Shown here: in pieces, positions 35,990 to 44,548 of the stretch
Position numbering within the stretch: the stretch's first letter is position 1
Layout: each line of letters starts with the position of its first letter
From: NBLH01 sp050296515
GTDB lineage: Bacteria; Bacteroidota; Bacteroidia; Bacteroidales; NBLH01
Direction of reading: 5' to 3'
Length of the DNA stretch: 64,000 bases
NCBI GenBank assembly: GCA_050296515.1
Contig: JBNKRJ010000052.1
Span: forward strand, 98,367 to 162,366
Translations under genes and position numbers: made by a program
Notes under the pieces: model-generated
Databases searched by the model: none
Seen by the model: the letters and a program-made list of their open reading frames with translations, nothing else
Told to the model about the DNA's origin: nothing

Positions 35990-36032
35990 CTTGCATAATC
36001 TTATTTTTAGTCTTTCAATTTAAAAGCAACAG

Positions 36033-37496
36033 ATGAACAATAAAACTACCTGTATATTAGAACTAACAGAAAACGCTGATCAACAAATAGTTGAGCCATT
36101 TAAGAAAGATGAAAATGTATCTAAAATTATTGTAGTAACATCAGGTGCATATAAAATAAATGGGGTTGAACAAGTAAATTCAAAGACCTCTCTTCAATCC
36201 TCAAAAACCTGGAAAGTATTGATTGAAAAAATCGACACAGAATTTGTTGCCATCTATACCAAGCAATTACCCCTTAAACTAGGTCAAAACGCACTGGAAA
36301 GAATGATGTGCGTGTGTGAGGATTCGGGGGCAGGGATGGTTTATGCTGACTATTTTGAAAATAAACAGGGGAAATTGAAACCTTATCCAGTGATTGAATA
36401 TCAGGAGGGGAGCCTGAGGGATGACTTTAGCTTTGGCTCTTTATTGCTTTTTAAAGCTAGTGCACTGAAAAAAGCTGTAACTTCGATGGATAAAGATTAT
36501 CAATTCGCTGCACTTTATGATTTAAGGCTAAAAGTAGCACAAAATAATCCACTAGTTCATTTGCCTGAGCTGCTTTATACTGAAATTGAGCTGGATATTA
36601 GGAAATCAGGAGAAAAAATATTTGATTACGTTGATCCGAAAAACCGGGAAAGGCAAATTGAAATGGAAGAAGCTTGCACAGAGCACCTAAAAGCAATTGG
36701 CGGCTATCTGGAACCAAAGTTTAAAAAAATTGAATTCTCAGAATCAAATTTTCCGGTCGAAGCGTCTGTTATTATTCCTGTAAAAAACAGGGTGAAAACG
36801 ATTGGCGAGGCCATAGAGTCAGTTTTAAAGCAAAAAACCTCGTTCAATTTTAATCTTATAATTGTTGATAATCACTCAAATGACGGAACAACCGAACTAA
36901 TCAAAAAATATGCATCAGATCAGCGGGTTGTACATATCATCCCTAAGCGTAATGATTTAGGAATTGGAGGATGCTGGAATGAAGGAGTGGCACATGAAAA
37001 ATGTGGAAAATTTGCTATTCAATTGGATAGCGATGATTTGTACATTAACGAAACGGTAATTGAACGAATCGTGAACGCATTTTACGAGCAAAACTGTGCA
37101 ATGGTTGTAGGTAGTTATCAGATGGTTAACTTCAATTTGGAAGAAATTCCACCGGGGTTGATTGATCATAAAGAATGGACACCTGAGAATGGAAGGAACA
37201 ATGCACTCAGAATTAACGGACTGGGAGCACCAAGGGCATTTTACACACCTGTTATCAGGGAAATAAAAGTTCCGAACACCAGTTATGGTGAAGATTATGC
37301 TTTGGGTTTGGCAATTAGCCGGCACTTTCAGATTGGAAGAATTTATGAGCCATTGTATTTGTGCAGAAGGTGGGAGGAGAATTCGGATGCATCGTTGGAT
37401 ATAGCGAAAATGAATGCACATAATTTTTATAAGGATAAAATCAGGACAATTGAACTAAAAGCCAGGCAGCAACTTGTTAAAAATAATACTAAGTAG
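36033..37496 (+). CDS. Glycosyltransferase family 2-like protein with a long N-terminal domain, 487 aa
   Basis: Residues about 245-370 are a GT-A domain of family 2: VEASVIIPVKNRVKTIGEAI, LIIVDNHSNDGTTELI, and FAIQLDSDDLYIN with the Asp-Ser-Asp metal site (about 333-335). The first 240 residues look like a second, degenerate GT-A-like domain (VAIYTKQLPLKLGQNALERM, GAGMVYADYFENKQG), but without a DxD motif. It has no signal or membrane segment. It is the first gene of a run with the DUF4922, SpoIID and AmpG-like genes, probably an operon, under the promoter at 35962-35989. The transferred sugar is unknown. Confidence 0.83.
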   Translation: MNNKTTCILELTENADQQIVEPFKKDENVSKIIVVTSGAYKINGVEQVNSKTSLQSSKTWKVLIEKIDTEFVAIYTKQLPLKLGQNALERMMCVCEDSGAGMVYADYFENKQGKLKPYPVIEYQEGSLRDDFSFGSLLLFKASALKKAVTSMDKDYQFAALYDLRLKVAQNNPLVHLPELLYTEIELDIRKSGEKIFDYVDPKNRERQIEMEEACTEHLKAIGGYLEPKFKKIEFSESNFPVEASVIIPVKNRVKTIGEAIESVLKQKTSFNFNLIIVDNHSNDGTTELIKKYASDQRVVHIIPKRNDLGIGGCWNEGVAHEKCGKFAIQLDSDDLYINETVIERIVNAFYEQNCAMVVGSYQMVNFNLEEIPPGLIDHKEWTPENGRNNALRINGLGAPRAFYTPVIREIKVPNTSYGEDYALGLAISRHFQIGRIYEPLYLCRRWEENSDASLDIAKMNAHNFYKDKIRTIELKARQQLVKNNTK

Positions 37497-37508
37497 TTAC
37501 GCCAATAT

Positions 37509-37578
37509 ACACAGAGGTTCACAGAGATACATGGAGAAAATTCCAGAACCCTCTGTGATTCTCTGCGAGTCTCTGTGT
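37509..37578. repeat. CTCTGTG-type inverted intergenic repeat
   Basis: The left arm ACACAGAGGTTCACAGAG (37509-37526) faces CTCTGTGATTCTCTGCGAGT and CTCTGTGT (37551-37578). It fills the space between the GT2 and DUF4922 genes. Related copies lie at 39890-39986 and 52222-52290. Confidence 0.6.
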
Positions 37579-37603
37579 AACAATTTATTAATAAGACACA
37601 TAA

Positions 37604-38560
37604 ATGACTTTACTATCACAAACAAAATCGCTTTTAAATGAACAAACCCAGACCTGGGAATTAGCGCGTAAAAACTACGATGGACTGAAAAATGCAAAAA
37701 TTAAAGAATTCAAATTGGATGGTGGCTCAAGCATTAAAGTCCAGTTTAATCCTGAGCGTATCACTTCTTCAACAGCAAAAGTAGATGCAAAATCAATTCA
37801 GCAAAGACCTTGCTTTTTGTGCAATGAGAATCGCCCCAAAGAACAAAAAGGGTTGAAATTTAACAACGATTACCTCATTCTGGTCAATCCCTTCCCTATC
37901 TTTTCAAAACATCTGACTATTGTCCATAAAAAGCACACGGATCAGTTAATTGAAAAACACTTTAATTCCATATTAAGCCTGGCAAAAGCCCTGCCAGAGT
38001 TTACGATATTTTACAATGGTCCTAAATGTGGAGCTTCTGCTCCTGATCATTTTCATTTTCAGGCAGGTATAAAAGATTTTTTGCCAATAGAAGAAGAATA
38101 CAGAAATAGAATCTTTACAGAACTACTGATTAAAACCAATGAAATTCAACTACTTACATGGAAAAATTACAGTAGACAAATTATTACGCTTGACAGTAAT
38201 TCTGAAAAAAAGTCATGCACATTATTTCAAAAAATATTCAGTTTACTTAAAGAACTGCAAACAACAGAAACTGAGCCAATGATAAACATTCTTTCTTATT
38301 TTGAAAATGGACGATACATAGTACACATTTCCCCCAGAGTCCGTCATCGCCCGGATTGCTATTTTGCTGAAGGAGAGGCTCAAATTTTGCTTAGTCCGGC
38401 ATCAGTTGATTTAGGAGGAGTTTTTATAACCCCCAGAGAAGAAGACTTTAATAAAATGACGAAAGAGGACATTCAATCCATTTTAAACCAGGTATGTATA
38501 GATGAGGAAGCTTTAACGAAAATAATCAATACATTACTAAAAAATATTGAAGATGAATAA
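37604..38560 (+). CDS. DUF4922 protein, HIT-superfamily GalT/Ap4A-phosphorylase-like, 318 aa
   Basis: The core resembles galactose-1-phosphate uridylyltransferase and Ap4A phosphorylase. A metal-type pair CFLC (Cys70, Cys73) is followed by GLKFNNDYLILVNPFPIFSK, and GPKCGASAPDHFHFQAG ends in the HxHxQ active-site motif (His149, His151, Gln153), where the second His would be the nucleotidylated residue. It is cytosolic. The gene overlaps the start of the SpoIID gene by 14 bp. A nucleotidyltransferase or phosphorylase acting on a sugar phosphate fits the neighbours (a glycosyltransferase and a muropeptide-type permease), but the substrate is unknown. Confidence 0.82.
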   Translation: MTLLSQTKSLLNEQTQTWELARKNYDGLKNAKIKEFKLDGGSSIKVQFNPERITSSTAKVDAKSIQQRPCFLCNENRPKEQKGLKFNNDYLILVNPFPIFSKHLTIVHKKHTDQLIEKHFNSILSLAKALPEFTIFYNGPKCGASAPDHFHFQAGIKDFLPIEEEYRNRIFTELLIKTNEIQLLTWKNYSRQIITLDSNSEKKSCTLFQKIFSLLKELQTTETEPMINILSYFENGRYIVHISPRVRHRPDCYFAEGEAQILLSPASVDLGGVFITPREEDFNKMTKEDIQSILNQVCIDEEALTKIINTLLKNIEDE

Positions 38561-39881
38561 ACAGCCAGTCATCCATGTTGGCATACAATCAAAAGACCAG
38601 ATAGCACTTTCATTATCTGGGATATTCCTTATCGACAAACAAAAAACTACTGGAAACCTAAAGGCTAAAATCGATAAGGGCCAGATACAATTGTTTAGTT
38701 CGGAAGAATTAATAAAATCAGCCAAATCTTTAGAAATTTCTCCTACGGATGAAACAAATCATTTCACTTTGCACGAAGTGACCATCGGAGTAAATTTTCA
38801 TTGGGAAAGAAATGAAAATCAGACATTTAAAGGTGGATTGAAATTAATTGTTGAAAATAACAAAATCACGGTAATCAATATTTTAGCTATTGAAGATTAC
38901 CTGGCAAGTGTTATTTCATCAGAAATGAGTGCCACCTCCTCAATGGAGCTTCTGAAAGCACATGCAGTGATTTCACGAAGCTGGCTCATTGCCCAGATTG
39001 AGAAAAATAAATCGATTAGAACTCAGCAAAAACAATATTTATCAACCCAAAAATCTGAAAATGAATTAATTAAATGGTACGATCGCGAAGATCATAAAAA
39101 TTTTGATGTTTGTGCAGATGACCATTGTCAGCGTTACCAGGGAATTACCCGGTCAACTACCAAAGCAGTGGAAGACGCCATTAATGCAACCTTTGGAGAG
39201 GTTCTGACTTATGATGGAGAAATCTGTGATGCCCGCTTTTCAAAATGTTGCGGAGGAATCGCCGAAACCTTTGAAAATGTCTGGGAGCCTGTTGCACATC
39301 CTTATTTACAGAAAGTAATTGACAACTCCAATGAACCTGCCAATTTTCAGCTTGATTTGGAAAATGAGAACAATGCAAAAGCCTGGATTTTAGGCAAACC
39401 AGATGCGTTCTGTAATACCAGTGACAAAAAAGTTTTGAGCCAGGTATTAAATGATTACGACCAGGAAACCAATGATTTCTACCGTTGGAAAATAGAATAT
39501 GACCAAACTGTTTTGAGTGAATTAGTTAAAAAGCGAACGGGGATTGATTTTGGCACCATCACTGATTTAATCCCAATTAAACGTGGTGTTTCAGGAAGGC
39601 TCATTATGCTAAAAATAGTTGGTGAAAAGAAAACATTCATCATAGGTAAGGAGCTGGAAATCAGGAAAGCATTATCGGAATCTCACTTATACAGTTCAGC
39701 ATTTATCATCCAAAAAGAAGAAAAAAATGGCAAGGTAAAATTTATCCTTCGCGGAGCCGGATGGGGGCATGGTGTGGGTTTATGTCAGATTGGTGCAGCC
39801 ATGATGAGTGAAAACGGTTATTCTTACGAACAAATATTAAAGCATTATTATAAAGATGTAACATTAAACAAAAGATATTAA
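38547..39881 (+). CDS. SpoIID/LytB domain protein, 444 aa
   Basis: SpoIID and LytB proteins act on peptidoglycan: SpoIID is a lytic transglycosylase on denuded glycan, and LytB enhances an amidase. The domain spans about residues 100-430, with LAIEDYLASVISSEMSATSS, LLKAHAVISRSWLIAQ, CADDHCQRYQG, KCCGGIAETFENVWEP and the closing RGAGWGHGVGLCQIGAAMM (about 403-421). No signal peptide or membrane segment is visible, so export is unexplained and the protein may work in the cytoplasm on imported muropeptides. It is translated from inside the end of the DUF4922 gene. Confidence 0.88.
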   Translation: MKMNKQPVIHVGIQSKDQIALSLSGIFLIDKQKTTGNLKAKIDKGQIQLFSSEELIKSAKSLEISPTDETNHFTLHEVTIGVNFHWERNENQTFKGGLKLIVENNKITVINILAIEDYLASVISSEMSATSSMELLKAHAVISRSWLIAQIEKNKSIRTQQKQYLSTQKSENELIKWYDREDHKNFDVCADDHCQRYQGITRSTTKAVEDAINATFGEVLTYDGEICDARFSKCCGGIAETFENVWEPVAHPYLQKVIDNSNEPANFQLDLENENNAKAWILGKPDAFCNTSDKKVLSQVLNDYDQETNDFYRWKIEYDQTVLSELVKKRTGIDFGTITDLIPIKRGVSGRLIMLKIVGEKKTFIIGKELEIRKALSESHLYSSAFIIQKEEKNGKVKFILRGAGWGHGVGLCQIGAAMMSENGYSYEQILKHYYKDVTLNKRY

Positions 39882-39889
39882 GAATAGAG

Positions 39890-39986
39890 GGAGCACAAAG
39901 TCTCTCAAAGCATTTCACAGAGTTTCACAAAGTACTAATATACTAAGAGCTACTTTACAAACAAACTCAGTGTTACTGCGTGCTCC
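39890..39986. repeat. CTCTGTG/CACAAAG-type inverted intergenic repeat
   Basis: The ends GGAGCAC (39890-39896) and GTGCTCC (39980-39986) are inverted. The interior carries TTTCACAGAGTTTCACAAAG, similar to the repeats at 37509 and 52222. It lies between the SpoIID and AmpG-like genes. Confidence 0.55.
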
Positions 39987-40001
39987 ATTTAAATACAAAT
40001 T

Positions 40002-41831
40002 ATGGACAAAACGAAATCAGCCTGGAGCTGGATACCAACCCTTTATTTTGCAGAAGGTTTACCCTATGTTGTGGTAATGATAGTATCGGTAATCATGTAC
40101 AAAAGACTGGGTGTCTCCAATACCGATATCACACTGTATACCAGCCTATTATATCTGCCATGGGTAATCAAGCCTTTTTGGAGCCCCATCGTTGATTTGC
40201 TAAAAACAAAAAGGTGGTGGATCGTTATTATGCAATTGCTGATTGGGGCTGGATTAGGAGGAGTAGCCCTCACTATTCCAATGCCTGCTTTTTTTAAATA
40301 TACACTGGCTTTTTTCTGGTTATTGGCTTTCAGTTCTGCCACTCATGATATTGCCGCCGATGGATTTTACATGCTAGGGCTCGATGAACACAAACAAGCC
40401 TATTTTGTAGGAATACGTAGCACATTTTATCGGCTGGCTATGATTACCGGACAAGGGCTTTTAATTATCCTGGCAGGATCTATTGAATCCAATTCAGGAT
40501 TAGAACCCATTCATTTTAGTGTCACTACTCAAGACAAAGCAACAGAATGGCAAATACCTGAAAAACAAAATATTGCAAACATCTACAACCAGAAAAAACA
40601 ATTCAGCTTAACAGAAACTAAGGTTAAACTTGGTTTAAACAAACTATCAGAAGAAAAATCATCCGAACTAAAAAAATGGGCACATGAATCGAACCTGAAA
40701 AATGGCTTTGTACTTGCTGAAGAAAAAATCGCGAAATCACCATCATGGTGGACAGAATATGTTTCACAACCATTAAAAGAAAAGTTAAAGGCTTCATTTG
40801 GAAGTGAGGAAAAAGCAGCAATTATTGATGATAAAAAAGGAAACTTAGTTCTTATAGGGTTGAGCCTGTCAGCTCCTCCTGAAGAGGGAGAAACAATTGT
40901 TATTAACCTCGACAGAAAAAAAGGAGACGAAAGCCTTTCTTTAATTGAAGGAAAAAGATTGACTTTTACCAATAAAAACTGGAATAGTCAGGCATGGTTG
41001 GTTGTTGAAGCCGATGCCAAGCTCAATAAATTGGTTACCACCTCATTTAAAGGCTTATCTGGCAACATTCAATTAGCCTGGTCGGTAACATTTTCTGTGC
41101 TTGCGGTATTGTTTTTAATTTTTGTCATTTACCACCGTTTTGCTTTACCAAAACCAATAGCAGATAAAGCATTGTCAGAAGGCAAAAACATGATAAAAGA
41201 ATTCTTGAATACTTTTTTGACCTTCTTTAAGAAAGACAACGTTGGAACTGCCCTGGCCTTCTTCCTTTTGTTCCGCCTTGGTGAAAGTCAATTAGTTAAA
41301 CTAGCTTCTCCTTTCCTCCTGGACTCACGCGAAGTTGGTGGTTTGGGTTTAACTACAGGAGATGTTGGGATAATTTATGGCACCATTGGCATCCTGTTTT
41401 TAACACTAGGAGGAATTCTTGGAGGATGGGTGGCTTCACGTAAAGGTCTTAAATACTGGATTTGGTGGATGACTATTGCCATTAACCTGCCAAATCTAAC
41501 ATATGTTTACCTTTCTTTTTTCACACCCGAAAACTTTGGAGTTATTGCTGGTTGCGTTGCCATTGAACAATTTGGTTACGGCTTTGGTTTTACTGCATTT
41601 ATGCTTTACATGATTTATTTTGCCGAGGGTAAAAGTAAAACAGCTCATTTTGCTATATGTACAGGTATAATGGCGCTGGGTATGATGCTACCTGGCATGT
41701 TATCAGGTTGGCTACAGGAAATTATTGGCTATAAGAATTTCTTTATTTGGGTAATGATATGTACACTGCCTGGTTTTGTGGTGGTTAAGTTCTTAAAAAT
41801 AAACCCGGTGTTTGGGATTAAGAAAGAATGA
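40002..41831 (+). CDS. AmpG-like MFS permease with a large inserted domain, 609 aa
   Basis: The start WIPTLYFAEGLPYVVVMIVS and LYTSLLYLPWVIKPFWSPIV is the AmpG (muropeptide/anhydro-MurNAc permease) pattern, and the second half has GLTTGDVGIIYGTIGILFLT and FIWVMICTLPGF. A hydrophilic insertion of about 200 residues (about 158-360) separates the transmembrane halves; it begins SIESNSGLEPIHFSV and contains two beta-rich parts (KGNLVLIGLSLSAPPEEG). AmpG takes peptidoglycan turnover products into the cytoplasm. The gene is last in the GT2/DUF4922/SpoIID run. Confidence 0.83.
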   Translation: MDKTKSAWSWIPTLYFAEGLPYVVVMIVSVIMYKRLGVSNTDITLYTSLLYLPWVIKPFWSPIVDLLKTKRWWIVIMQLLIGAGLGGVALTIPMPAFFKYTLAFFWLLAFSSATHDIAADGFYMLGLDEHKQAYFVGIRSTFYRLAMITGQGLLIILAGSIESNSGLEPIHFSVTTQDKATEWQIPEKQNIANIYNQKKQFSLTETKVKLGLNKLSEEKSSELKKWAHESNLKNGFVLAEEKIAKSPSWWTEYVSQPLKEKLKASFGSEEKAAIIDDKKGNLVLIGLSLSAPPEEGETIVINLDRKKGDESLSLIEGKRLTFTNKNWNSQAWLVVEADAKLNKLVTTSFKGLSGNIQLAWSVTFSVLAVLFLIFVIYHRFALPKPIADKALSEGKNMIKEFLNTFLTFFKKDNVGTALAFFLLFRLGESQLVKLASPFLLDSREVGGLGLTTGDVGIIYGTIGILFLTLGGILGGWVASRKGLKYWIWWMTIAINLPNLTYVYLSFFTPENFGVIAGCVAIEQFGYGFGFTAFMLYMIYFAEGKSKTAHFAICTGIMALGMMLPGMLSGWLQEIIGYKNFFIWVMICTLPGFVVVKFLKINPVFGIKKE

Positions 41832-41892
41832 TGTACAATAAATGAAGTCTAAAATCATAAGAAGATCAATGCTCCAAACATCGACTCTTTTC

Positions 41893-42363
41893 TTATTTTT
41901 CAGCTTTACTCCTCAAGTAGATTGTATTTGAAATAAAAGCGACCTGCCTGTTCTTTTTATCCACAAAGTAATAATTGAAGGTTTTTTCAGCCTTTCCTGC
42001 TTCTTCAAGCTGACTCTTTAGAAATGTGATCTCTTCGCCAGTTATTACAATATTCGCCTCTATCGTAGTTTTTGCCGGTATTATGTACTTCACCTGCATT
42101 CCTTTTGTCCAGGCCGAAATATTATCAAAAATTTTTTCAAATACAATGGCAGGAAAAGGATCGGATAGCATACTAATTGCCCCGCCAAACATTACCCCAT
42201 TGTTATTTTTAATGTACCACCTAATAGGCAGTCTAAGTCTAATATTTCGATAATCTTCTGATATTCTGACCTTTGCACCTAAAAGAAAAAAAGGTGGGTA
42301 AAAACTCAATAATCGTCCAAAAGGAATTATTTTTTGATTGTTAAACCATTCTACAAGTCCCAT
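41893..42363 (-). CDS. DUF4442 hot-dog fold thioesterase-like protein, 156 aa
   Basis: The protein has a single hot-dog domain with FYPPFFLLGAKVRISEDYRN, the central helix block NNNGVMFGGAISMLSDPFPA (about 54-73) and KGMQVKYIIPAKTTIEANIV, the PaaI/DUF4442 pattern. It probably hydrolyses an acyl-CoA or acyl carrier thioester. It is preceded at 4 bp by a possible 63-aa gene on the same strand. It is convergent with the AmpG-like gene. Confidence 0.8.
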   Translation of the reverse strand: MGLVEWFNNQKIIPFGRLLSFYPPFFLLGAKVRISEDYRNIRLRLPIRWYIKNNNGVMFGGAISMLSDPFPAIVFEKIFDNISAWTKGMQVKYIIPAKTTIEANIVITGEEITFLKSQLEEAGKAEKTFNYYFVDKKNRQVAFISNTIYLRSKAEK

Positions 42364-42366
42364 TTT

Positions 42367-42558
42367 CTAATTTGATTTTCTAAAACGCATAATTCCATAT
42401 TTCAGTACTTCCATCTTTAGCAATCGTTGCAGTTTACTATAACTGATAAAAGCATTCATTATATTGCTTGTATAAATTTTCTTGTTTTTATATGACTGAA
42501 CAATAGGCAAAACAAATTCTTTCTTATACCGAATGGTTAGCATGTTATAAGGGTTCAA
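42367..42558 (-). CDS. Possible small basic protein, 63 aa
   Basis: This is a short Lys/Tyr-rich frame (starting MNPYNMLTIRYKKEFVLPIV) that ends 4 bp before the DUF4442 start, an operon-like spacing. There is no recognised domain. It may be a real small gene or just an open leader region. Confidence 0.3.
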   Translation of the reverse strand: MNPYNMLTIRYKKEFVLPIVQSYKNKKIYTSNIMNAFISYSKLQRLLKMEVLKYGIMRFRKSN

Positions 42559-42737
42559 TGAACCAGTATAAAATCAATAACGCTAACGGTTTGATAAAGT
42601 AAAGTTATTAAAGGATTTCAAAATATCACCTGCTTTGTTTTTTTAATTATTGATTTGTAGCTTATTGAGGATTTTCTTGAAGTAAATATAACATGTAGAT
42701 AACTCTTTTTAAGTGTCGTAATATAGAAATAAGAAGA

Positions 42738-44504
42738 CTACACTTCCTGATTAGCAAATTCGTTCAACAATTGAGCATACTTTCCTCCAGACTGGGCTAG
42801 TTCGTTGTGATTTCCTTGTTCAATTATTTCACCATTTTCGAGTACCAGAATCAAATCAGAATTTTTAATGGTGCTTAACCGGTGTGCAACCGCTATCACT
42901 GTTTTTTGAGAGAAAATATTTTCTATTGCCTTTTGAATGTAAGTCTCTGTTAATGAGTCGACTGCACTGGTAGCTTCATCTAAAATAATCAGCTCACTTT
43001 CGCCACAAATTGAACGGGCAAACGAAACTAATTGCGCCTGTCCCTTTGATAAGTTTGCACCATTATCCTGAATCTGATATTCATATTTTTCGGGCAATTC
43101 CTTTACAAATTTATCTGCATAAACAAATGATGCTGCCTTCTCAACATCTTTTTCAGTAATTGAAGCCCTTCCTAATGAAATATTAAAACCAATGGTATCA
43201 TTAAACATGAAAACGTCTTGTTGCATTAGCGAAACAATTTCATTTATTTTTTTCAAAGGAATGCTTGAAAGCTCAACTCCATTTATCTTAATAGAGCCTC
43301 TGTATCCGGTATATGCCTTGGTCAAAATTTTTATAATGGTTGATTTACCAGATCCTGTACTACCAACCAAAGCGATGCGCTGGCCTTTCTTTAATTTAAA
43401 CGAAATGCCCTTCAAAATATCCGGTCCGTCTTCGGAGTATCGAAACCAAACATTTTTGAACTCAACCTCTCTAAACTCCATATCCAACCTGTTGTCACTC
43501 TTCACATTAGCAGGTTCTTCCTCTTCTTTTTGCTCAAACAAAAAATTAAGGTGTTCTAATGCTGAAAGTGACCGCTGAATAGTTGAAATCTGTTGGGTAA
43601 ATTGTTTTACAGGTATAAACAAACGATTTAGAGTTGTTACAAAAACAACCAAAACACCAATGGTGTAGCCAAAATCCCAGATCTGTATGGCCCCATATAA
43701 AACAACCAGTCCCATTGCTATTGAAGTAATTCCTTCAACTACTGAATATAATGCAGAGTCGAATATATTTGATTTGTTGGTCGCATCGCAATAATCTTTA
43801 TTCAGTTTATCAAAGTTTTTATAAGTCTCATCCTCAGCTGAATAAAGCTGTACAGTTTTAATACCGTTTAAAGCTTCCTGCAAATAACTTGCTGCAAGAG
43901 CAAGGCTTTTTCGTGCCAGATTATATGCATCTCGTATTTTTTTTCGCAAATATCTTATTACCAAAACAATAGGAGGAACGGAAATTAGTACCACAAAAGT
44001 CAATTGCCAGTTTACATAAAACAAATAGCTGAGTAAAGCAATGGTTTTTATTGAATCGGCCAATAAACCAAGAATTCCGGCAGCGAATGATTCAGATATA
44101 GCATCCATATCACTCGTTAACCTCGACAAGGTAATACCAATTGGGTTTTTATCGTAATACCTTAAAGGAAATCGAATGGTTTTGGCAAATAATGCCTTAC
44201 GCATATCTTTTATTGCATAATTTCCTGCTTTGGTAAAAGAGTAACTGTAAATAGCATCGAAAAAATAATTCAGGAATAAAACAACCGCCAAAAGAATTGA
44301 ATAAAGTTTTAAACCGGCAACATCTCCCGTCATAATATAATCGTCAATAATTTTTTCTATTAGCCAAAGAAAAACCAGTCCTCCGGCCATGGTAAACGGA
44401 ATGGAGAAAACACTTAAAAACAACCAAAACTTATAAGGTTTAAAAAACCGAGCAAAGTTTTTGATTAATTTCCAGTCTTTGGTTTTCAAAAATTTTATTT
44501 TCAT
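42738..44504 (-). CDS. ABC exporter half-transporter (MdlB/MsbA-type), 588 aa
   Basis: Six membrane segments (about 20-320) are fused to an ATPase domain. Walker A is GSTGSGKSTI (about 378-387), the signature is NLSKGQAQLVSFAR (about 482-495, in place of the usual LSGGQ) and Walker B is LIILDEATSAVD (about 503-514), followed by the H-loop AVAHRLSTI. Together with the next gene it should form a heterodimer in the inner membrane that exports lipids, peptides or drugs. The spacer to the first gene consists of three copies of a 14-bp repeat. Confidence 0.9.
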   Translation of the reverse strand: MKIKFLKTKDWKLIKNFARFFKPYKFWLFLSVFSIPFTMAGGLVFLWLIEKIIDDYIMTGDVAGLKLYSILLAVVLFLNYFFDAIYSYSFTKAGNYAIKDMRKALFAKTIRFPLRYYDKNPIGITLSRLTSDMDAISESFAAGILGLLADSIKTIALLSYLFYVNWQLTFVVLISVPPIVLVIRYLRKKIRDAYNLARKSLALAASYLQEALNGIKTVQLYSAEDETYKNFDKLNKDYCDATNKSNIFDSALYSVVEGITSIAMGLVVLYGAIQIWDFGYTIGVLVVFVTTLNRLFIPVKQFTQQISTIQRSLSALEHLNFLFEQKEEEEPANVKSDNRLDMEFREVEFKNVWFRYSEDGPDILKGISFKLKKGQRIALVGSTGSGKSTIIKILTKAYTGYRGSIKINGVELSSIPLKKINEIVSLMQQDVFMFNDTIGFNISLGRASITEKDVEKAASFVYADKFVKELPEKYEYQIQDNGANLSKGQAQLVSFARSICGESELIILDEATSAVDSLTETYIQKAIENIFSQKTVIAVAHRLSTIKNSDLILVLENGEIIEQGNHNELAQSGGKYAQLLNEFANQEV

Positions 44505-44545
44505 TCTACTTTCAACTTTCTACTTTCAACTTTCTACTTTCAACT
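44504..44545. repeat. Three exact 14-bp tandem repeats filling the gap between the two ABC genes
   Basis: TTCTACTTTCAACT occurs three times without change (44504-44517, 44518-44531, 44532-44545). It covers almost the whole 44-bp intercistronic space and runs into the start codon of the second ABC gene. Confidence 0.9.
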
Positions 44546-44548
44546 CAT

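Noticed and set aside
36957..37421. 154-aa minus-strand frame rich in Cys and His
   Set aside because: It is antisense to the catalytic GT2 domain. The Cys/His content comes from complementing common codons and no zinc spacing is consistent.
40583..40972. 129-aa minus-strand frame rich in Ser and Phe
   Set aside because: It is antisense to the inserted domain of the AmpG-like permease, with low-complexity composition and no start context.
29506..42363. Anti-phage defence island
   Set aside because: SpoIIM, DUF4129, DUF4350, DUF4922 and SpoIID proteins are envelope-associated families. No nuclease, helicase, reverse transcriptase or toxin-antitoxin pair was seen.
43192..43578. 128-aa plus-strand frame
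   Set aside because: It is antisense to the ABC ATPase domain that holds Walker A, so it is a shadow.
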